A stretch of DNA of 64,000 bases from Formicarius rufipectus (GCA_013399695.1 VXAU01003702.1:1-64000), one strand, 5' to 3'. Positions 36,624-51,459 are shown, numbered from the stretch's first letter. Notes: generated by a model not told the origin, from the letters alone. Made by a program: numbers and translations.

Positions 36624-37514
36624 GTGAGGTGACCTTTGTGTTCTTTTTTTGTGGGTCATTGTGTGAAAGAACATAGACTAAAAAGAGAATGAAAGGGGGA
36701 ACAAGGTGAGGGGTGATCCAAGATCAGAAGCCTGTGAGACTTTAAAGAAAAATAATCTCTGTTTCACTGGGGAATGCCAGCTCATGATGTGAATTCAGCT
36801 AGGGCTTTAATGAGCTTCTGTCAAACCTAAGGCAGGGTTGCAGTCTGCCCTGACACATCAGTCACTTGACAACCCCTTGCATATCTTCCATTCAAGATGG
36901 ATTGGTTTTTTAGATTCACCCTGTCTCAGCTGGAAAACAGACTGTGTGTGGGGAGTTCCTCTGAACAAGAAACTGCTCTGCAGCAGGAGCCCTGCCTTGC
37001 ACCACAGGCATTGCAATATCTGCCTGTTAGTGCCAGCACAGTGGAACCATATGCATGACACAGACACTCATCTCCTTCCCAGCACAGAGGTAGGTAAATG
37101 GTTATGTACACAAAAAGTGACTCATTCACTGAATGAACTGATGGAAGAGAGGAGGGTAGGCACCAAGAGCTCATCAATTCCTCTGCCCAGAATATGAGAG
37201 CCTGACCTGACACCATGGCAGCTCCCACATCACTGGTGCCATCTAACAAAATGAAAAAGGAGCTTCCACAAGAGGACAAGAAATATCCTCGTTCCTAGGA
37301 GCACATAGAGGGGAAAAAATAGCTGTGCACAAGCTTCTAGAAGAAAAGAAGTTCCTTTAAAACAAGACTACTGGCATTTGAACTGCATAGTCCATAATGA
37401 CTTTTTATGGCCCTTCAGCTGAGGTTACAATTTTCTGCATCAACAGTTTGGAAGCGAGAATGTCACCAAGCCTCGGAGCAGCCACAGGCAGGATGAACCT
37501 TACATAGCCACTCT

Positions 37515-37572
37515 CTGAAATGGAATTGGAAGTTGGAAGGAACTTTGAGGATCTTTCAGCTGTCCTTGTGCC
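37515..37572 (-). mobile_element. Possible ancient CR1 tail fragment
   Basis: ATGGAATTGGAAGTTGGAAG, then GAACTTTGAGGATC, resembles the reverse-oriented CR1 3' terminus (GGTTGGAAGGGACCTTTAAGGATC pattern). The resemblance fades within 60 bases, so this is a weak call. Confidence 0.4.
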
Positions 37573-40500
37573 CCAGAGCTCCCTTGTTGCCTTTACCTGT
37601 GTCTAAGCTCACATTCACAAGAGCGCTCAGATGCAGATTTACATTTAAATCACTGCAATTTAAATTCTGCACATGCAGCTTTGCAGATATCTGGATTCCT
37701 TGTGTGCCTAAGCTTCCCCTTGGAGGCTCCTTAAATGCTTGTAACACTGTATATACATTGAAAACATTGAGCTGCTTGCATCCTACTTCATATTTCAAAC
37801 AAAATATTGAGATTTGCCTTCATACTTACAAAAACATATGACTACAAAGGCCCCCTCTCAAGGCCCATGTTGTACATTTTAGGTTTTTTCCACATATTCA
37901 GGAAGTAGATAGGGAGCATATTTAACTCTGTAACTTGTTTCTTTGAAAAGTCATCTGCTTTATAAGGTGTCCTGGCTCAGACCCTTTCCCTGTCTAAGGA
38001 GATGCGAAAGCACACTGTAAGAGATAGTCTAAAACATGAATTACAGGATCTTCTGAGATGGAGCTTTTCAACTCTGTTGCTGAATCTGTTACTACCTGTG
38101 GAAAGTAATTAAATATTCATTGTGGCAGAGAGAAGGAAGATGAGGATGTGTCTTGCCATGATCACAGCACTCGTACGTCAGATGCAGGTCTTCCTGCCTA
38201 CCCATCTGTTTTATTTGGAAGCAGAATACATTATATTTGTATTTCATTAATCACAAAGACCATATAAAAGATGGAAGTTCAAGTTGCCTCAAGAAGAGGT
38301 ATTTGAATCTAGGATTTGTTCCTAGTCAAGTATGACAACTATCTAAGAAGAGATCCCTCTCCTGCTTCAGAAATAAAACATCAGGAGAGGACTCATGTTT
38401 ACAACGAAAACTTGAGCAAAGACAAATTAACTCTTACTAGCTTTAAGCTTTAAAGACACAAAATTTAATATGCCATTTCCTCCTTGGTATTTCCTCTTTA
38501 CTAGCTTAGGTAGTGTCTATGTTTCAGCCCAGATTATGAGAATCACTCTCAGAATCAGGCTTTCTTCCCAGGCAGGGAACAGTATCCGAACCAAGAGCCC
38601 AGATACTGAAACAGAGGCTGTGAATACAACTCAGAACAAAGATAAGCATGCTCACAATTTTAACACAGCAACACTGAGCCTGAGTCTTTCCTCCACCAAG
38701 ACTTGATAACAATGATGTGTTAGTAAGGCTACTTTGGTCAAGTGTGTATTAGAAAATGTAGGAACTAGGGATGCCACCTTTTCCCCCCAGATTTTCAAGA
38801 CTATATGTAAGGGCTTTCTTTGTTCAGTCAGGGTGCTGCTGCTCACAACTACCTGCAGAGAAAGGAGTATGGAGATGCAGTCAGGAGGCAGCAGGAGCTA
38901 CTACAGGAAAGCCACTGATGGAAGACTGATTTCTTTCTCTTGCTGCACCTTCTTAAACACACACTGTTAATTTTCCTTGTGGCTGCTAGAGCAGTTGCTG
39001 ATGTAAATCATTACAGCTACAGCTCCCTTAGAGAATCTCTGCTGATTTATACTTGCTTATAAGCATGTAGACCTCGCTGGGTAACACAGCACAACCCTTT
39101 TGGATAATTTAACTTTCCAAAGATTCCATCACTTCTGCTTTGTTACAACCTGTTGGCTGCCAATGTAAGCTCCAGTGGCACAAAGCCAATGTAAACACCA
39201 AGGCCATGACTTGCAGTTAAGCAATAGAAGTTGCTGTTAGCAGTGCTACTGTAAATGAGGTCTGAAATGCAACAGACAAGAAATATCTGTCACAAATCAC
39301 TGCTAATATCATAAAGGAAGGTCAGCTATGCAGAGCATTTCCTGCTTTTCAGGCTGCAAAGCCAGTAATGACAGCACTGAACATTCACAGAGCGAGTTTT
39401 ACCATTAAATCCTCAGAACTGCAGGAAAAAAAAGTTTTTTTTCAGTAAGTGTTATGCAATGTTGCATCCAAAACAAAACAAAAACAGACCTTGACAATAC
39501 AAAATCAACAATAACTTATTCCATCTCTGAAGCAGAGAGAAACACCAAATGCTAAACATAAGCTCATTACCAAAAATCTTTATGAAGAATTGCCAGACCA
39601 GATTGTTCCACAGATTTTACATTTTAGTTTGGAGTATAACCCGAGATTCCTCAGCTTCTTGAAATTGTGGGTGAAATTGTTCTGGGGTAAAGAGAAAGGT
39701 AGAAACTCTGGCCTGCAAATATAAAACTAAGATATTAGAGACATAGTAAAGATGGATTATGTGATGATAGTATTTGAGGTGGGGTGTAATGCAGTGACAT
39801 TTTGTGAGGACTCAAATGGGAGTGGGATGAGATTGGATCATGAAAAGAGGATGACAGAGGAGGGGTGGGGTGAAGAATGAGCACCAGGTGCAGGTGAGGT
39901 TATGACATCAGGGTACAGACAGAGGAGCTGAACAGAGCTGGGCTCTTTTGTAAAAGATCTGAGATAAAACGTGAGTCAATGGGAAGGACAAAGGTAAAGT
40001 CAGATTCCTGTTTTGAAAACTTCCATCCACTCCTTCCGCTGGTTAACACACTGACATTCCCGCTTGTTTACTCCAGTACAGCACTGGTGAGGCTCTTCAG
40101 GGGAGTGTAGGTGACTTAACACAGGAGTGTTATGAGAGGGCAACTCAACCTGTTCCCTCCAGACAGAAGAAGAAGGGTGATCCAGCTCGACCTTTCTTCT
40201 TGGGCAGCCATGTGAGCAAAGGAATCAGAGGTGCAATAGGTGACCTGCAAAGCAAAGCCTGAACCTCCATATATTAAACATTGTCTGCTGGAAAAATAAG
40301 TATTCCTTGCCCTATCAATCTTTTTTGCACTGAGGAATCACAAATTAATTGCCCTTCTGCAAAATCCCTAGTTGCCTATATAACTCACTTAAACCAGTTT
40401 GCAGGGAGGTAAGATGCAGCAAGTAAAAATATCCTCCGAGAAATGGGAGGTCTCATGTCTGCTTGGCACTTCAGATCCACTGAGAATGTGCAGATCTTCA

Positions 40501-43500
40501 GAAATACGAGTGTTACTTTTCCATGCTACCAGTATACTTGGCTGTCAGACCCGCAGAGAACCGATTCATCATTTCCTGAAGCAACAAAGTTTTGAAACAT
40601 AAGAACAATTTTATGGCAAAGGTCTTCAACAGTAGTTCAGGGACCATTCCATTTCTTTCTTTGTGTGATGCAGGCAAATATTTTCTTCATGAAAAAGGCA
40701 AACTTTGAGTAAAACATTGACTTTTTTCTGCCTTGTTTCTCTGTGTGCAGAAAAGGAAGGGCAATGCGGTGCTTGTTCCTCACCTATTTCTCTCTTTAGA
40801 CTCAAATCTTTGGTCCAGAGACTGTATGTGACGTACTAAACACTCATGAGCCTTCACCTCTGTGAAGCCCTGGGATGCTTTAGGTGTCCAATCAACCCAT
40901 CATACTGTGCCTATGATTGTAGTGAGACACAAAGGTGAAGGGAGATAGGAAGAAATTTTTTCTTTATTTTGTTCAAACAGGTCATATCCTGAATCATTCC
41001 TGACTGAGTTAGTCAACTGTGATATTTAGCACACAGCTTCATTTAGCAACCTTAGGAGATGAAAAAAGCGAAGAACTCCTTCAAATTAAAAATCAAGACA
41101 CATGTTTCAGTTGCAGGGGGTGTGAGGACACACAAGAGCAACAGCAGATATCAGCTACTCACTTCTCCAGGACTTCTTTTGGCTTCATTTAGTGAAACAG
41201 CAAGTTAATCATAATGATAAGAGCTGAGACACACCGTTTAACTGACAGCTTAGAAAGTAACACCCAGGCTGGAAAGGAAAAGGAGGTCAGAACCAATTAA
41301 ATCTCCTAGGCTGCACAGATTAAAGGAATAATCAATAACCTGAACACATTTAGTGTTGGATGGTTGCTCAAAACACGTTTTTTCAGACCCATGAACTGGT
41401 ATTTTTCTTGAAAAAGAGCTGTAAAGTGAGTAGCATCTTAAAGTTCTAGACTGTATCTTAGGCTTCAGGAGAAGAGACAGCTCATTGATTTAACAACTCA
41501 GGCTTATAACTAAAATCTATCCTGGATGGGAGATTTGATCAAGGATAAAGGAGCAAAGGTGAGTGTAAAGCACAGGTAATGCCTTGGGTTTAAAAAACCT
41601 CTCACAACTGCTTTAAATCTCTGCAGCTTTCAAAAGGCTTTCTTCCCTGCTGTGATCCCCCTCTCTCTCTGCTTGGGCTCACAGGGCATCCTCTTGCCTT
41701 GTGTGTACATAGGTGGTGGGGATGAGGTAGATTCAAACCTCCCAGCCATCCTGCTGAGCTCCAGGAGCTGCCTCTTGCTGGGGCAGGTCCTCATCCCAGC
41801 AGGCTGCAGCTGCCCAGTGCCACGTTGCTTGACAAATAAAATGTTACAGTGTGGTGACAAAACTGTCATGGGATCTCTATAAAACTGCTTTCAACAGTGC
41901 CAGCTTCCTAAAAAGAACCCAAAATAAACCAAAACAAACAGATTGTGTGAGTGAATAACAGGCATGAAACAGAGTTTCTTCTCTTCCAGAAAAATAATGG
42001 ATGCATACAGCAGGCAATTCCCTTGCTGGAGAGGTCCATAACCTCTGAAGTTAATGTATATTCCAGCTAATGGGAATTGTAATCATTGGCATCAGGCCCA
42101 CGTTTAGCTCAGTACCAACCCTAGCACAAGGGAGGCATTCAGAAGCAGCTCACATCCAAGGGCAGGAGGAATGAGTTGCCAATTGTGTCAGACATGTTTC
42201 CTCAGGGGGAAATTGGACTTTTGCTGCTGGTGCCTGACACATTTCTCTGATCCCTTTGAGAACAGGCTACCTCTGCTATGCCTAGTACCCAAAATCCACC
42301 CAAATTAATAGCACAGTGTTCTTATTATCTGCCAAGATCTTCTGATTTTGTATGGTGTGGTGAATGGGTGACAACACAACCAAATACCTTTCCTGTTGCT
42401 GAGAAGGGTGTGGGCTGGTTCCTGTGTGATGTGCTCTCACTTCCTTCCTTCCTCAGCTTGGCTCAAAAGCTTGACAGTAAATGTAATGGAATAAACAGCA
42501 AATTCTGACCTCCTTTTTTCCCCTTGAAGAATGGTACATATAGGTATATATGCTTGTCAGTGATCAATCATATGGAGGGAGACAGCACACTGCTTGGGGC
42601 AGCTCCCTGGGGGAGAGGAGTTACCTTTCATACCTGTGAAGCCCAGTGGTACAGTCTATTGCTCTGCAGCAACCTTACCTCTCTGATCGTTGAACTTGTC
42701 ATTCATCAGAGGTTGTATCAGCTGTTCTTTGCATCCTGGGCTGCACTGCCAAGTGCCAAGAGACCAAGAGTACAGTCTAATTAGCTGTACTTGCACCAAA
42801 CCTCCAGTGAACTAATGGTACTGGCTGCAGAGAGACCTACACCTGTCTGTGAGCTGAACAATTCCCTGTTGCTAAGTTACTTTAATTCAGTGAGGCTTGA
42901 GTCATAACTGTTGTTCCCAACAATTTCTGTCCTTCACATTGTCTAAAACAATCATGGAGGCCAGACTGACTTTGTTTATTTTATGTCATCTGTGGCTAAA
43001 ACATGAGAAATGTTTACAGGTGACAGTAACCATAGTGCAGGAAGGAGAAAGTACTGTCTCCCTTTTATAAACAGTAAAATCAATGAGATTGAGGTAAATC
43101 TAGAGGTGACAGGGTTATGGGTATGGTTAGTATGTTTCTTCTTGGAAAACACCAATTAAATGAGACTGAAATTTTCTGAAGTAGGGGAAAATGCATGTAC
43201 CAGTTCTGGCAGGAACTTTTTCTAAACCCAAGAGGGAACAGCTGGTCAAATATGAGAGAGCATTCAGTCCTCAGTTAATGAATGAAGTCTTTACAGTGCA
43301 TTGCTAGAAGGTATGGAAAGTCCTTGTAACTCCCACAAGAACCTCATCTGTCTATTGCCTACATACAGAGAGAGTTCCTCAGGCTCCTCCGTTGTAAGCA
43401 CTTCATTTCCTTCAAGCAAATCAGTATTAACAGAGACAGAGATCCCAACTAGGCTCCTCTATATCGCATGAGAATATTATAAACTTAGTGAACACCTTCC

Positions 43501-44425
43501 TCACTCTTCTAAATGAGTAACTAATTCCTCCAAGTGGAATCACTTTAACAAAAGGAATGAACTTGAACCTCTCTTTCTCTGAAAGCTGTTGGGTTTGTCT
43601 TAACATTTTTGACAGTGGAAAATGTTTTGCAGGGCAAGAAACCTGGTTTCCACTCAGCACTAAATAATGCCCCTGTAACAGGAGATATGATAAGCAGAAC
43701 TAGGCTTAATACACCTCATTAAGTGAGGTTTGGGTTCTAAAATCCAAAACAATAATGGCTGGGATATAGTACTTTCAGTTGAACTCCCAAAGCTCAAAAG
43801 GATTGAGAAAGCAGTTGAAAAAGTGGTTTCGGTTTGTCTTCCTTTGGAGCCAAATTACATCCAGGCTCCACAGTAGGCAGTGTAGTTTTATCTACAGGTA
43901 CAGGTTTTATGACTATCCTCTTTGGAGACACATGAAAATACTTAGTGCAAAACAAGATGCCCACCTGTCTGTCTTTCATACATCTGTGTTCACACATCTC
44001 TGACATCTGGTCTGTTAACCAGGCTTCAGACACTAGGTTTCCTCAAGCAGAACTTACGTCTCTAGTAATGTGGATCTCAACAGCAAGAGGGTGCACTGGT
44101 ATCTCCATCCAGAGTTGAAGGGAAGACAAATACATCTGGCCTCAGGCCTGCAGAGACCAGATGGCATCAACAGGGTCAAAGGAAGGTACGATGGGAGGTC
44201 AGCAGAACCACATCAGACCCATCCCGCTGGTTGTACTAGATCCCCACCTGTAGGAGCCCACACAATGACAGCTGTGCAACACCATTGATGTGGTGGGATT
44301 GACTGTTGTAGCAGACACTGAAAAGCTCCTACAGTGTTCTCATGCAGCAATGAGGTGTTCAGGAGAGCTTGCAGAGGTGTAATGGGAGATAAGGAACAAC
44401 TTCCTGGTGCAGTGTTACAGAGTGG

Positions 44426-44440
44426 AAAAAAAAAAAAAAA
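44426..44440 (+). repeat. Poly-A run of 15
   Basis: Fifteen A followed by GAAAAGGAAGGAAG. It looks like a possible retroposed tail. The preceding 200 bases were not recognised as any repeat family. Confidence 0.7.
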
Positions 44441-47404
44441 GAAAAGGAAGGAAGAGACCATAGGAGAAACAAATATGGAATAGTTAACATCTTGACAAAT
44501 GAATATGCAATTGTAGCATGGAAGCGAAGGTTTGAGCCAAACTGCAGAGTATGGCTGGAGATAAGGAAAAAAGTACAGAAAATCCATTTTAGCACAATTT
44601 TCTGAGGATTTAGTTACAACATGACTCAGGAGCTTTATGGTCACAGGACAGTGGGCATTTCCAGCGTGATGATCCACCGATTTTTACAGAAGCTCACTCA
44701 CCAAGGCACTTACTGCATCATGGACATTGCTATCCCTCCTGGACATCAGGGATGAGGACTGGTTGCTCAGCCAGCATGGATTTGTTCACTCCTGTAGCTT
44801 TTTGCAACTCTGGGCCCCTAACTGGTCTCTCCTCCTGGCCATTTTGCTGGTCAGGCTGGTGCAAATGGGAATTGCTTGGCTTCACCAGCCTGGGGCTGGT
44901 TCCCTTCCAGAACAGATCTCATGCCTTGTGTTAACAAAGTGGGGCAAAGCTAGTTGGATACAGAAAGCATGTGTGACAAATTTTGTCTGAAAATAAGTTT
45001 GGCACAGCTACAGTGATAACAAAGGAGTTGTGCACAAGTGTGTGCTAGCAGGTTGTTAAGGAAGGAAAGAATTGAAGAAAAAGCAGGAAAAAAACCCCAG
45101 ACACAGTTCTCTTGTGACCACTTCTATGCCCCAGTGATCTCTAAATGTAGAACTATGTCACTATTAAGGTCAGTATTAGATAACCTCCTTTTGTGTTCTG
45201 TAAAATTTCTTGATCCTTAAACTAAAACAATAGGACCAGATGAGCCGGGTGTTTCAAAATGAGGTACATTTCAGTTCTAAAAGGTCCCTTCTGTCTCCTC
45301 ATATAATGCTGGCTGTTGACAGCATAACTGAGGGAAAACAAAATTGATCCTGCACTTCTAAGAGCTGGATCTAATGGTTATGCCACATTTTAGTTAAAAT
45401 GGCAGAATGAGGGAAAGAGATTAAGCTGAAACAAATTCTTGTAAGTATTGAAAAAGAAATTCAATGTAAATGTTAACAAACTTGGGAAGCAGGGGGAAAA
45501 AAGGAATTTTAACATAATCCTTTAAGAAATTCTAAAATAAAGATGGTTGATCCCTTCTCTTTCTCTCTGTCTCTTTCAGCCACTATCTTTAATATTTTTA
45601 TTTTGACAGTAAGCCTAATGGAAAACACCAACAGCTGAGTTAAGTTGTTGAAACATTGGACAGCAAAGGGAAAATATGAAGACAGCTTTGCAGATTTTGC
45701 AGGTTACTGCCTCTGTGACAATAACCTCTTTTATTCCCTCCACCCCCTCCCTCTGGGGTTGTGCATGCCCTGCTGTCTTTAGTTGGAAAGCAGAAAGAAA
45801 CTGAGCAGATAAATGGGTTCAAGCATGTGTCCCAGGGAGATAATAGCTCTGACGTTATTCTAATTTTTGACTAATAAACTAGGGCTTGGTCCTAAAATGC
45901 TCTTAAGCAAGTGTCCTGTACTTTATTTCAGGAGTCCCATTTTAATCACAGAAAAATATTTGCAACATTGCTGTTAGGTCTTTATGGATAGCTGAGTGGG
46001 GACTAACATTATGTTTGGTGTTTGACAGGCAGAAGGAAGGTAGGACATTCAGATGCTGAAGGAGAGACTGCTTCCCCCAGTGTAACCCAGTAACCCCCTA
46101 GCAGCCACAAACTGGGGAGGATTAACATTCTCTCCAGCAGCTACATTCTGTTCTTACATTTCTCTTTGTCGCACAGTCTTCTTCTGGTATCAGCCTCTGG
46201 GGCTGGGGGAATGGCAGGAACAGAAGTAAGCTAGGAGCCAAGCACCGTATGCCAACTTTGTGGCTTTGCAGTTTACCTGTGGTGGTTTACTCCGACTCCT
46301 TTACCCTAATGCTCTCATTAATTTACTTCTAATTATAATAAATGCCATCTCTCTGTGATTGCCTGTGGCTTGCTAAATAGTCTGCTGAGGCATTAGTCAA
46401 TTCCAGAAGAGCAGAGAAGGCATAGATACCAAAACCTTCCCAATGTTGTCTCTTTCTCCCATGTGTACACACACCGCCAGAGAAGAAGCAGCTGACCCCA
46501 TTGGCATAAAAAGGTAACCAGAATGTCCAAGACCCCACCCAAGACTATTGAAGTAATTAGGAAGACGCCCAAAGTGCTATTTGTCAGGCTCATAATGAAA
46601 GCATACTTTTAAAATTAGTTTTCACCACTCTGACAGGGAAAGGAAAAATGTGTTTTATATAGTTTGTGATTGTGTCTTCGCCTGAATCTTCTCTGCACAG
46701 TTGAAGCAAGATCCTATGTGGAGCAACCTCTGACCTGAATTAGTAGATTTCCATGCCTGGATGTCACACCATGGCATTGGGCTGGCATCTCCTCTCCTTT
46801 CTCAGAGTGGACAGACTAACCTGTATGAGTGCAGGACATCTCTCAGCCCTCAGGCCCTTTCCAAGCAGTTCATGTTCCACTCCCATCCCCACAAAGGCAG
46901 AATAATCTTCCTGAAATCAGGCGGGAAAGTGCTCTAGACCACCCTCTGTAAGCTGGGACCATGGGGAGTGGTGAGGGATGCTGACACCTGGAGTAGACTA
47001 ACATGGAATTGCACACCCTGGAGTCAAACCCAACCAGTCAGCGTTTGCTGTGTCCTGGTACACCATGGTACACCACCTGGTCCACCACCTCAGCTGGTGC
47101 CACTGGAGTGTGCAACAGTGGAGGGAAAGGTGGAATCTTCCAGTGGCAAAACCAGGCTGCACTGGACAAACAGAAGTTCCCTGTAGGAGCCTTCTGTGCA
47201 CAGATGTTCTGCAACCTCAGTAGCACCTGGAAAGGGAACACAGAGCACATACTCCCATTGCCAGCATGGCAGGTCATCTGGGAGACCACGGGAACGTCTA
47301 CCGTGGTTTGGAGGCCCCTCTTTTAAACTGAGGAAAGTTGTGTTAAATCAAGGAAAAACACACTTCTTCCTCCCACACAGAAGTTAATTTTCCACGTTCT
47401 CAAA

Positions 47405-48250
47405 CATGGCATGAAAGCAACGAATCCTATTTAAATGAAGTGTTTGTTCTTAATAAGGAAACATTACATAGATTTTTTTTGTTTTTAATGTCCTGTTTGT
47501 GGTGCAAAAATTGCACCATAAAAATTTGGTGTATGTGCTGTCCAGGAAGGTATTTTTTTTGTTACGTGTTTGTTGCATTTGGTTTAAATTGTCTTCAGAA
47601 AATTGATGTCGTATTATTTAGAGCTTTACGAATACTAGCCTGGCCCTGGTGCTATTTTTGTATTTAAGGTGGCTTCTACCACTATGAAAAGAATTCCTGT
47701 TTTCTGAAAGGGAAATTTGAGTGTATGACTGCTCTTCTCACCTTCTGATAGTGTCACATTTTAAGACTTCCTTAAAGTTGGTTTTAGTTTTTGTACCAAG
47801 ATTTGTTTAGATTCTTCTTGAAATAGGAGGAACAAATTTTCTTTCTCTACTTTCTCTACTTTAAGTAAGCTTAAAGGCATTAGTTAGAATCCATGAGGGA
47901 AAAAAGAAAATAAAAAAAAAAAAAAAGAGAAAATCAGAAAAGTTATTTGAATTATTATTTTGAACACCAACATAAGCACACTTTGTCAAAACAAGAAAAA
48001 AAACTTTTTTAAAAGTATTTCTAAAAAGTACCATCATTACAACAAAAAATCTGTCCTGCTATATTTGCAGATGCATATGGTTTATTTTATAAATGTTTGA
48101 AGGAAACAAGAAGTTACATTCCTTGTGGTTGGATGAAAAGATAAAAAAGTGTACATTTGGATACAGATTAGATTTTTTAAGGTTCTTGAAGCCTAAATCT
48201 GTTCTGAAATAAAAGGAAATAATATATATCATCTAAAAAATAGCTCAAAA
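47405..48250 (+). other. U-rich, 3'UTR-like stretch, function unknown
   Basis: About 850 bases are unusually T/A-rich on the plus strand. They contain repeated TTTTTGTATTTAAGG-type text, a 10-base duplication (TTTCTCTACT twice, near 47846-47865), an A tract with a run of 15 A (47900-47926) and AATAAAAGGAAATAA near 48208. The texture resembles a long vertebrate 3' UTR or a conserved noncoding block more than the flanking DNA. No coding frame was recognised upstream. Confidence 0.3.
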
Positions 48251-48899
48251 GCAAGTCATTACAAAGAAAACTGAACTTTAAATAATACTGAAGTGCTCCC
48301 ATTCTAAATTGACTAATACTACATTTCCATCTGGCTCATGGTGCTGTGCAGTTGGATCAAACACACTCATTGCTGCAATGCTACAGATTTCAGGATGCTC
48401 CCAACACTGCCATGCAAGCAGGTACTATGGGTACAAAATCCCAGTGTGTGAGCGCTGCTGACACAGCCACAGGTTACTGCTCTATGTGTAATCCCCACTG
48501 CTCCCTGTACCCCTCCTCAGACGCTGACAATCTGGTGAGTGGCAGGAGAAGATGTCTTTGGGTTAGGACCAGAAGTAAAACTGCTACAAGGGCCATCTTC
48601 GTGCTTGGAATTCAACCATTCTATCAAATGTGAAAAGGAACTGTGCAAATCATACAAGTTGAGCTGTAGCAAAGCACCAGGCAGAAATTTGGATCCAATC
48701 ATTTCCATGTTTGCTCTAATTAGCAATATGTGGTTGAATTATACCTTTGGGAAGCTTTCTCTTCTTGGTAAGTTTGCAAAGTTCTGGTGAATTTGCCAAG
48801 TATTTTCTAAATTTGTTCCAAAATTCACTGTCTTCTTTGTCGCAGGTGTTCAATACAACCCTCTAGGTGAACAAAAGTTCCTGACAAAAATAAGTGGAG

Positions 48900-49115
48900 T
48901 TAAAGCATTTCTTCATTATGAGAGTAGTGAGACACTAGAATAGGTTTCCCAGAGAAGCTGTGGATGCCCTTTCCCTGAAATCATTCAAGGTCAGGATGGA
49001 TGGGGCTTTGAGAAACCTGGTCCGGTGGAAGGTGTCCCTGCCCGTGGTGGTGGGCATTTAGATGATACCTAAAGACCCTTCCAAACCAGTGTATTCTGTG
49101 ATTCTAAGATTCTAA
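48900..49115 (+). mobile_element. CR1 LINE 3' fragment
   Basis: Plus-orientation CR1 3' end. It contains GAGAGTAGTGAGACACTAGA, CCCAGAGAAGCTGTGGATGC, GGATGGGGCTTTGAGAAACC, GGTGTCCCTGCCC and GATGATACCTAAAGACCCTT. It finishes in the octamer-type tail ATTCTGTGATTCTAAGATTC. It is 5' truncated with no coding capacity. The good match suggests a relatively young copy. Confidence 0.92.
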
Positions 49116-51459
49116 AGGTAACAGGAATATGTCATCTACCCCAGTATCTCTGGCCATACCTAAACTTATATATGTGAAACAGGTGTCACCATGAAAAAAA
49201 TTTCCAAGGTTTCTGAAAATGAGGCAAATCACAGCTTACATGGAACTTCCATAGCCCTATGGGTGTTAATTTGAAATGAAGGGCTAAAGAGATAACCAAG
49301 ACACAGAGCACAGTCCTATGAGCAAACGGGCACAGGTGGGGTACCCTTCAGAGTGAAAAAATGTACTGAATACCATAAAAACTGCTGAGTTCCCAGAATT
49401 TCATGCTCTGTGCCTTTGTCTCTGCTACTGCATTTGGATGATACCTTACACCAGTTTTGTGCCGGTTTTATGGCTATGCAAAACAAACTAGGATTTAACC
49501 ACAATGACTGTACTTTAAGACAGTGTGGCTGAAATTAATTTATCTCATAAAACTATGTCTCATTGTCAAGATGGCAGTGTTTTAATCTGAAGGCACACAG
49601 GAAAGAATAAAATGATAAACAGTTGCACACTTACTTGGAAAGAACATTCTTAATTTTGCCCATTATCTTTAATGCAAGATTGCTAAGGGTTCCTAGGAAA
49701 TGGACATCTAAATGAAGACTCCTTGGATTGTTCCAGGAAGAAACTGTTATGAGGTTTGTCTTAATGACAAGCTCCTGTATGTGAGCAAAAGGCTGGATTT
49801 GTGTAGGTTTACTAGATAATTTAACTGTCAAGTGTTTTAATGTTTGCTTTGACTACTGACTCAAATACTGGCAAGTTAAGCTTAGAAATGGTTCAGCAGA
49901 GAAATGGCAGCAAGCATTGCACGTGGTGCTCTTCTGCCTTCCACATCTACTGCTGTAATTTGTAAATGTCTTATGTTTAATCCCTCAGGTTCACTAACTG
50001 CTTTTATAATTGGGTAGTATACACACAAAAAGTCTGCATTTTCTTTTTACTTACTGCATTGAAATTACTAACATTTAAGCAGACAGATAATTGACAGTGT
50101 ATTTTGGGCATATTAGGACTTCTGTGGCAATTTAGTTTGTGTTTTGCTTCAAGTAAAACGTTTACATGGAAGACAAACAATTTGCTGAGGAAACTTGGTA
50201 GCTGTCTATCCTCAGTGAAGAAGGTGTACATTTAACACAGATAAACTGTACTGATGTTACCTATCAAGTTGAGGGAATTGTTATTTCATGAGGATCAAGG
50301 CTCTGGACTGGAGCCAAAGACATGACTTCAGGCATGTAGCCCTGACTTTAATATGCATTATCCTGGGACTCTTCAGGAAGACAGGATGAATAGAGCCACA
50401 GAGTAGGATACCATCTCAGCATGAAGATTTGCAGGCATGCTAGAGCTTGGAAAAGGTGGAATATTGTTAGGTAAGAGGAGTGCAAGGATTACTCCTTTTG
50501 GTGAACAGATGATTCAGTATTGATCTACATCATAAGAATCATGGTAAAGCTATGTGTATTGAATTGTATTGAAGCTCTAATTACTGCTTTCAAGTCTCAA
50601 AAATCCTTGCAAGAAGCAGTAAATCTGCCTGTGTATGGTTCACTTCTGAACTAGGAAAAAGGGACATTGTATTGATGAGAAGAGCTTTTGTTATGCTCAG
50701 CTGAAGACCAAGCCTCATATAACTCTTTCCATCATTCATTATTCTGGGTGAGGACTGGTATTTTGATGCACTTCCCAGTATAGGAAACCTCACTTATGGG
50801 TCAAAGAATGGGTGAAGAGAAATTTTAATATCTAGGGGTTTGTTATATTCTTTGGTCTAACAGCAAGGGAGTTTGTGTCGGGATCCAGAGGCTCACTCCG
50901 TCATGGAACAACTTGACTGGTCAGCATCCCCAGCGAGAATATCTGTTTGAATCAAATGGCATCTCCATTGGATCAGTGACACCATATATAACTTCACTTT
51001 CCTTCCAAGGTGATTTTTGTTCTTCCCTTTTATAAGACCTACAGCAGCAGATGTTTCTAGGTTCCAGTTCCAAAAGTTACACCTGGGATGTGTAATACTT
51101 TCCTCTAATCCACAAGCTGCCAGAGTCTCACGTTTTCAGGAGAATACAGCTTTCCTTAGTGTGAAAATAAAATAAAACCAATTCACACCACCTCTGCAGC
51201 CTTCCCGGCAGTATAAAGCAGCAAGAAACACCGGTCTTCAACCTACACAAACAGGAAATCTCCAATTTAGATGGTTTGAAAGAGAAACATGAAATACACA
51301 TTGAACTGTCTACTGTTCTGCCTTAGCAGAAGTAGCTAACGTGTAGAGGGAAGTTGTTGTTTCCTCCTCAGTAACAGTGGGGCCACATCTGATTTATGTC
51401 CAATTTCAAGGCAGTACAAGAGAAAGCAGTGACCCGGAAAGATTCCAGAGGGTCAAAGG

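Larger units (their letters stand above)
33001..47400. other. Intergenic sequence upstream of FAM180A
   Basis: No gene was recognised here apart from candidate exons D and E. Open frames longer than 100 codons (33942-34280 plus, 33977-34330 minus, 36838-37197 plus, 44213-44677 minus) show no family motifs. Present are a weak CR1 tail at 37515 and a poly-A run at 44426. Confidence 0.6.

Noticed and set aside
36838..37090. Plus-strand frame ending at a GAG|GTAGGT donor
   Set aside because: The upstream acceptor is weak, and the translation is a low-information mix of Cys/His/Leu with no family resemblance.
44213..44677. 154-codon minus-strand frame
   Set aside because: It runs through the complement of a poly-A tract (giving a poly-Phe stretch) and shows no family motif.
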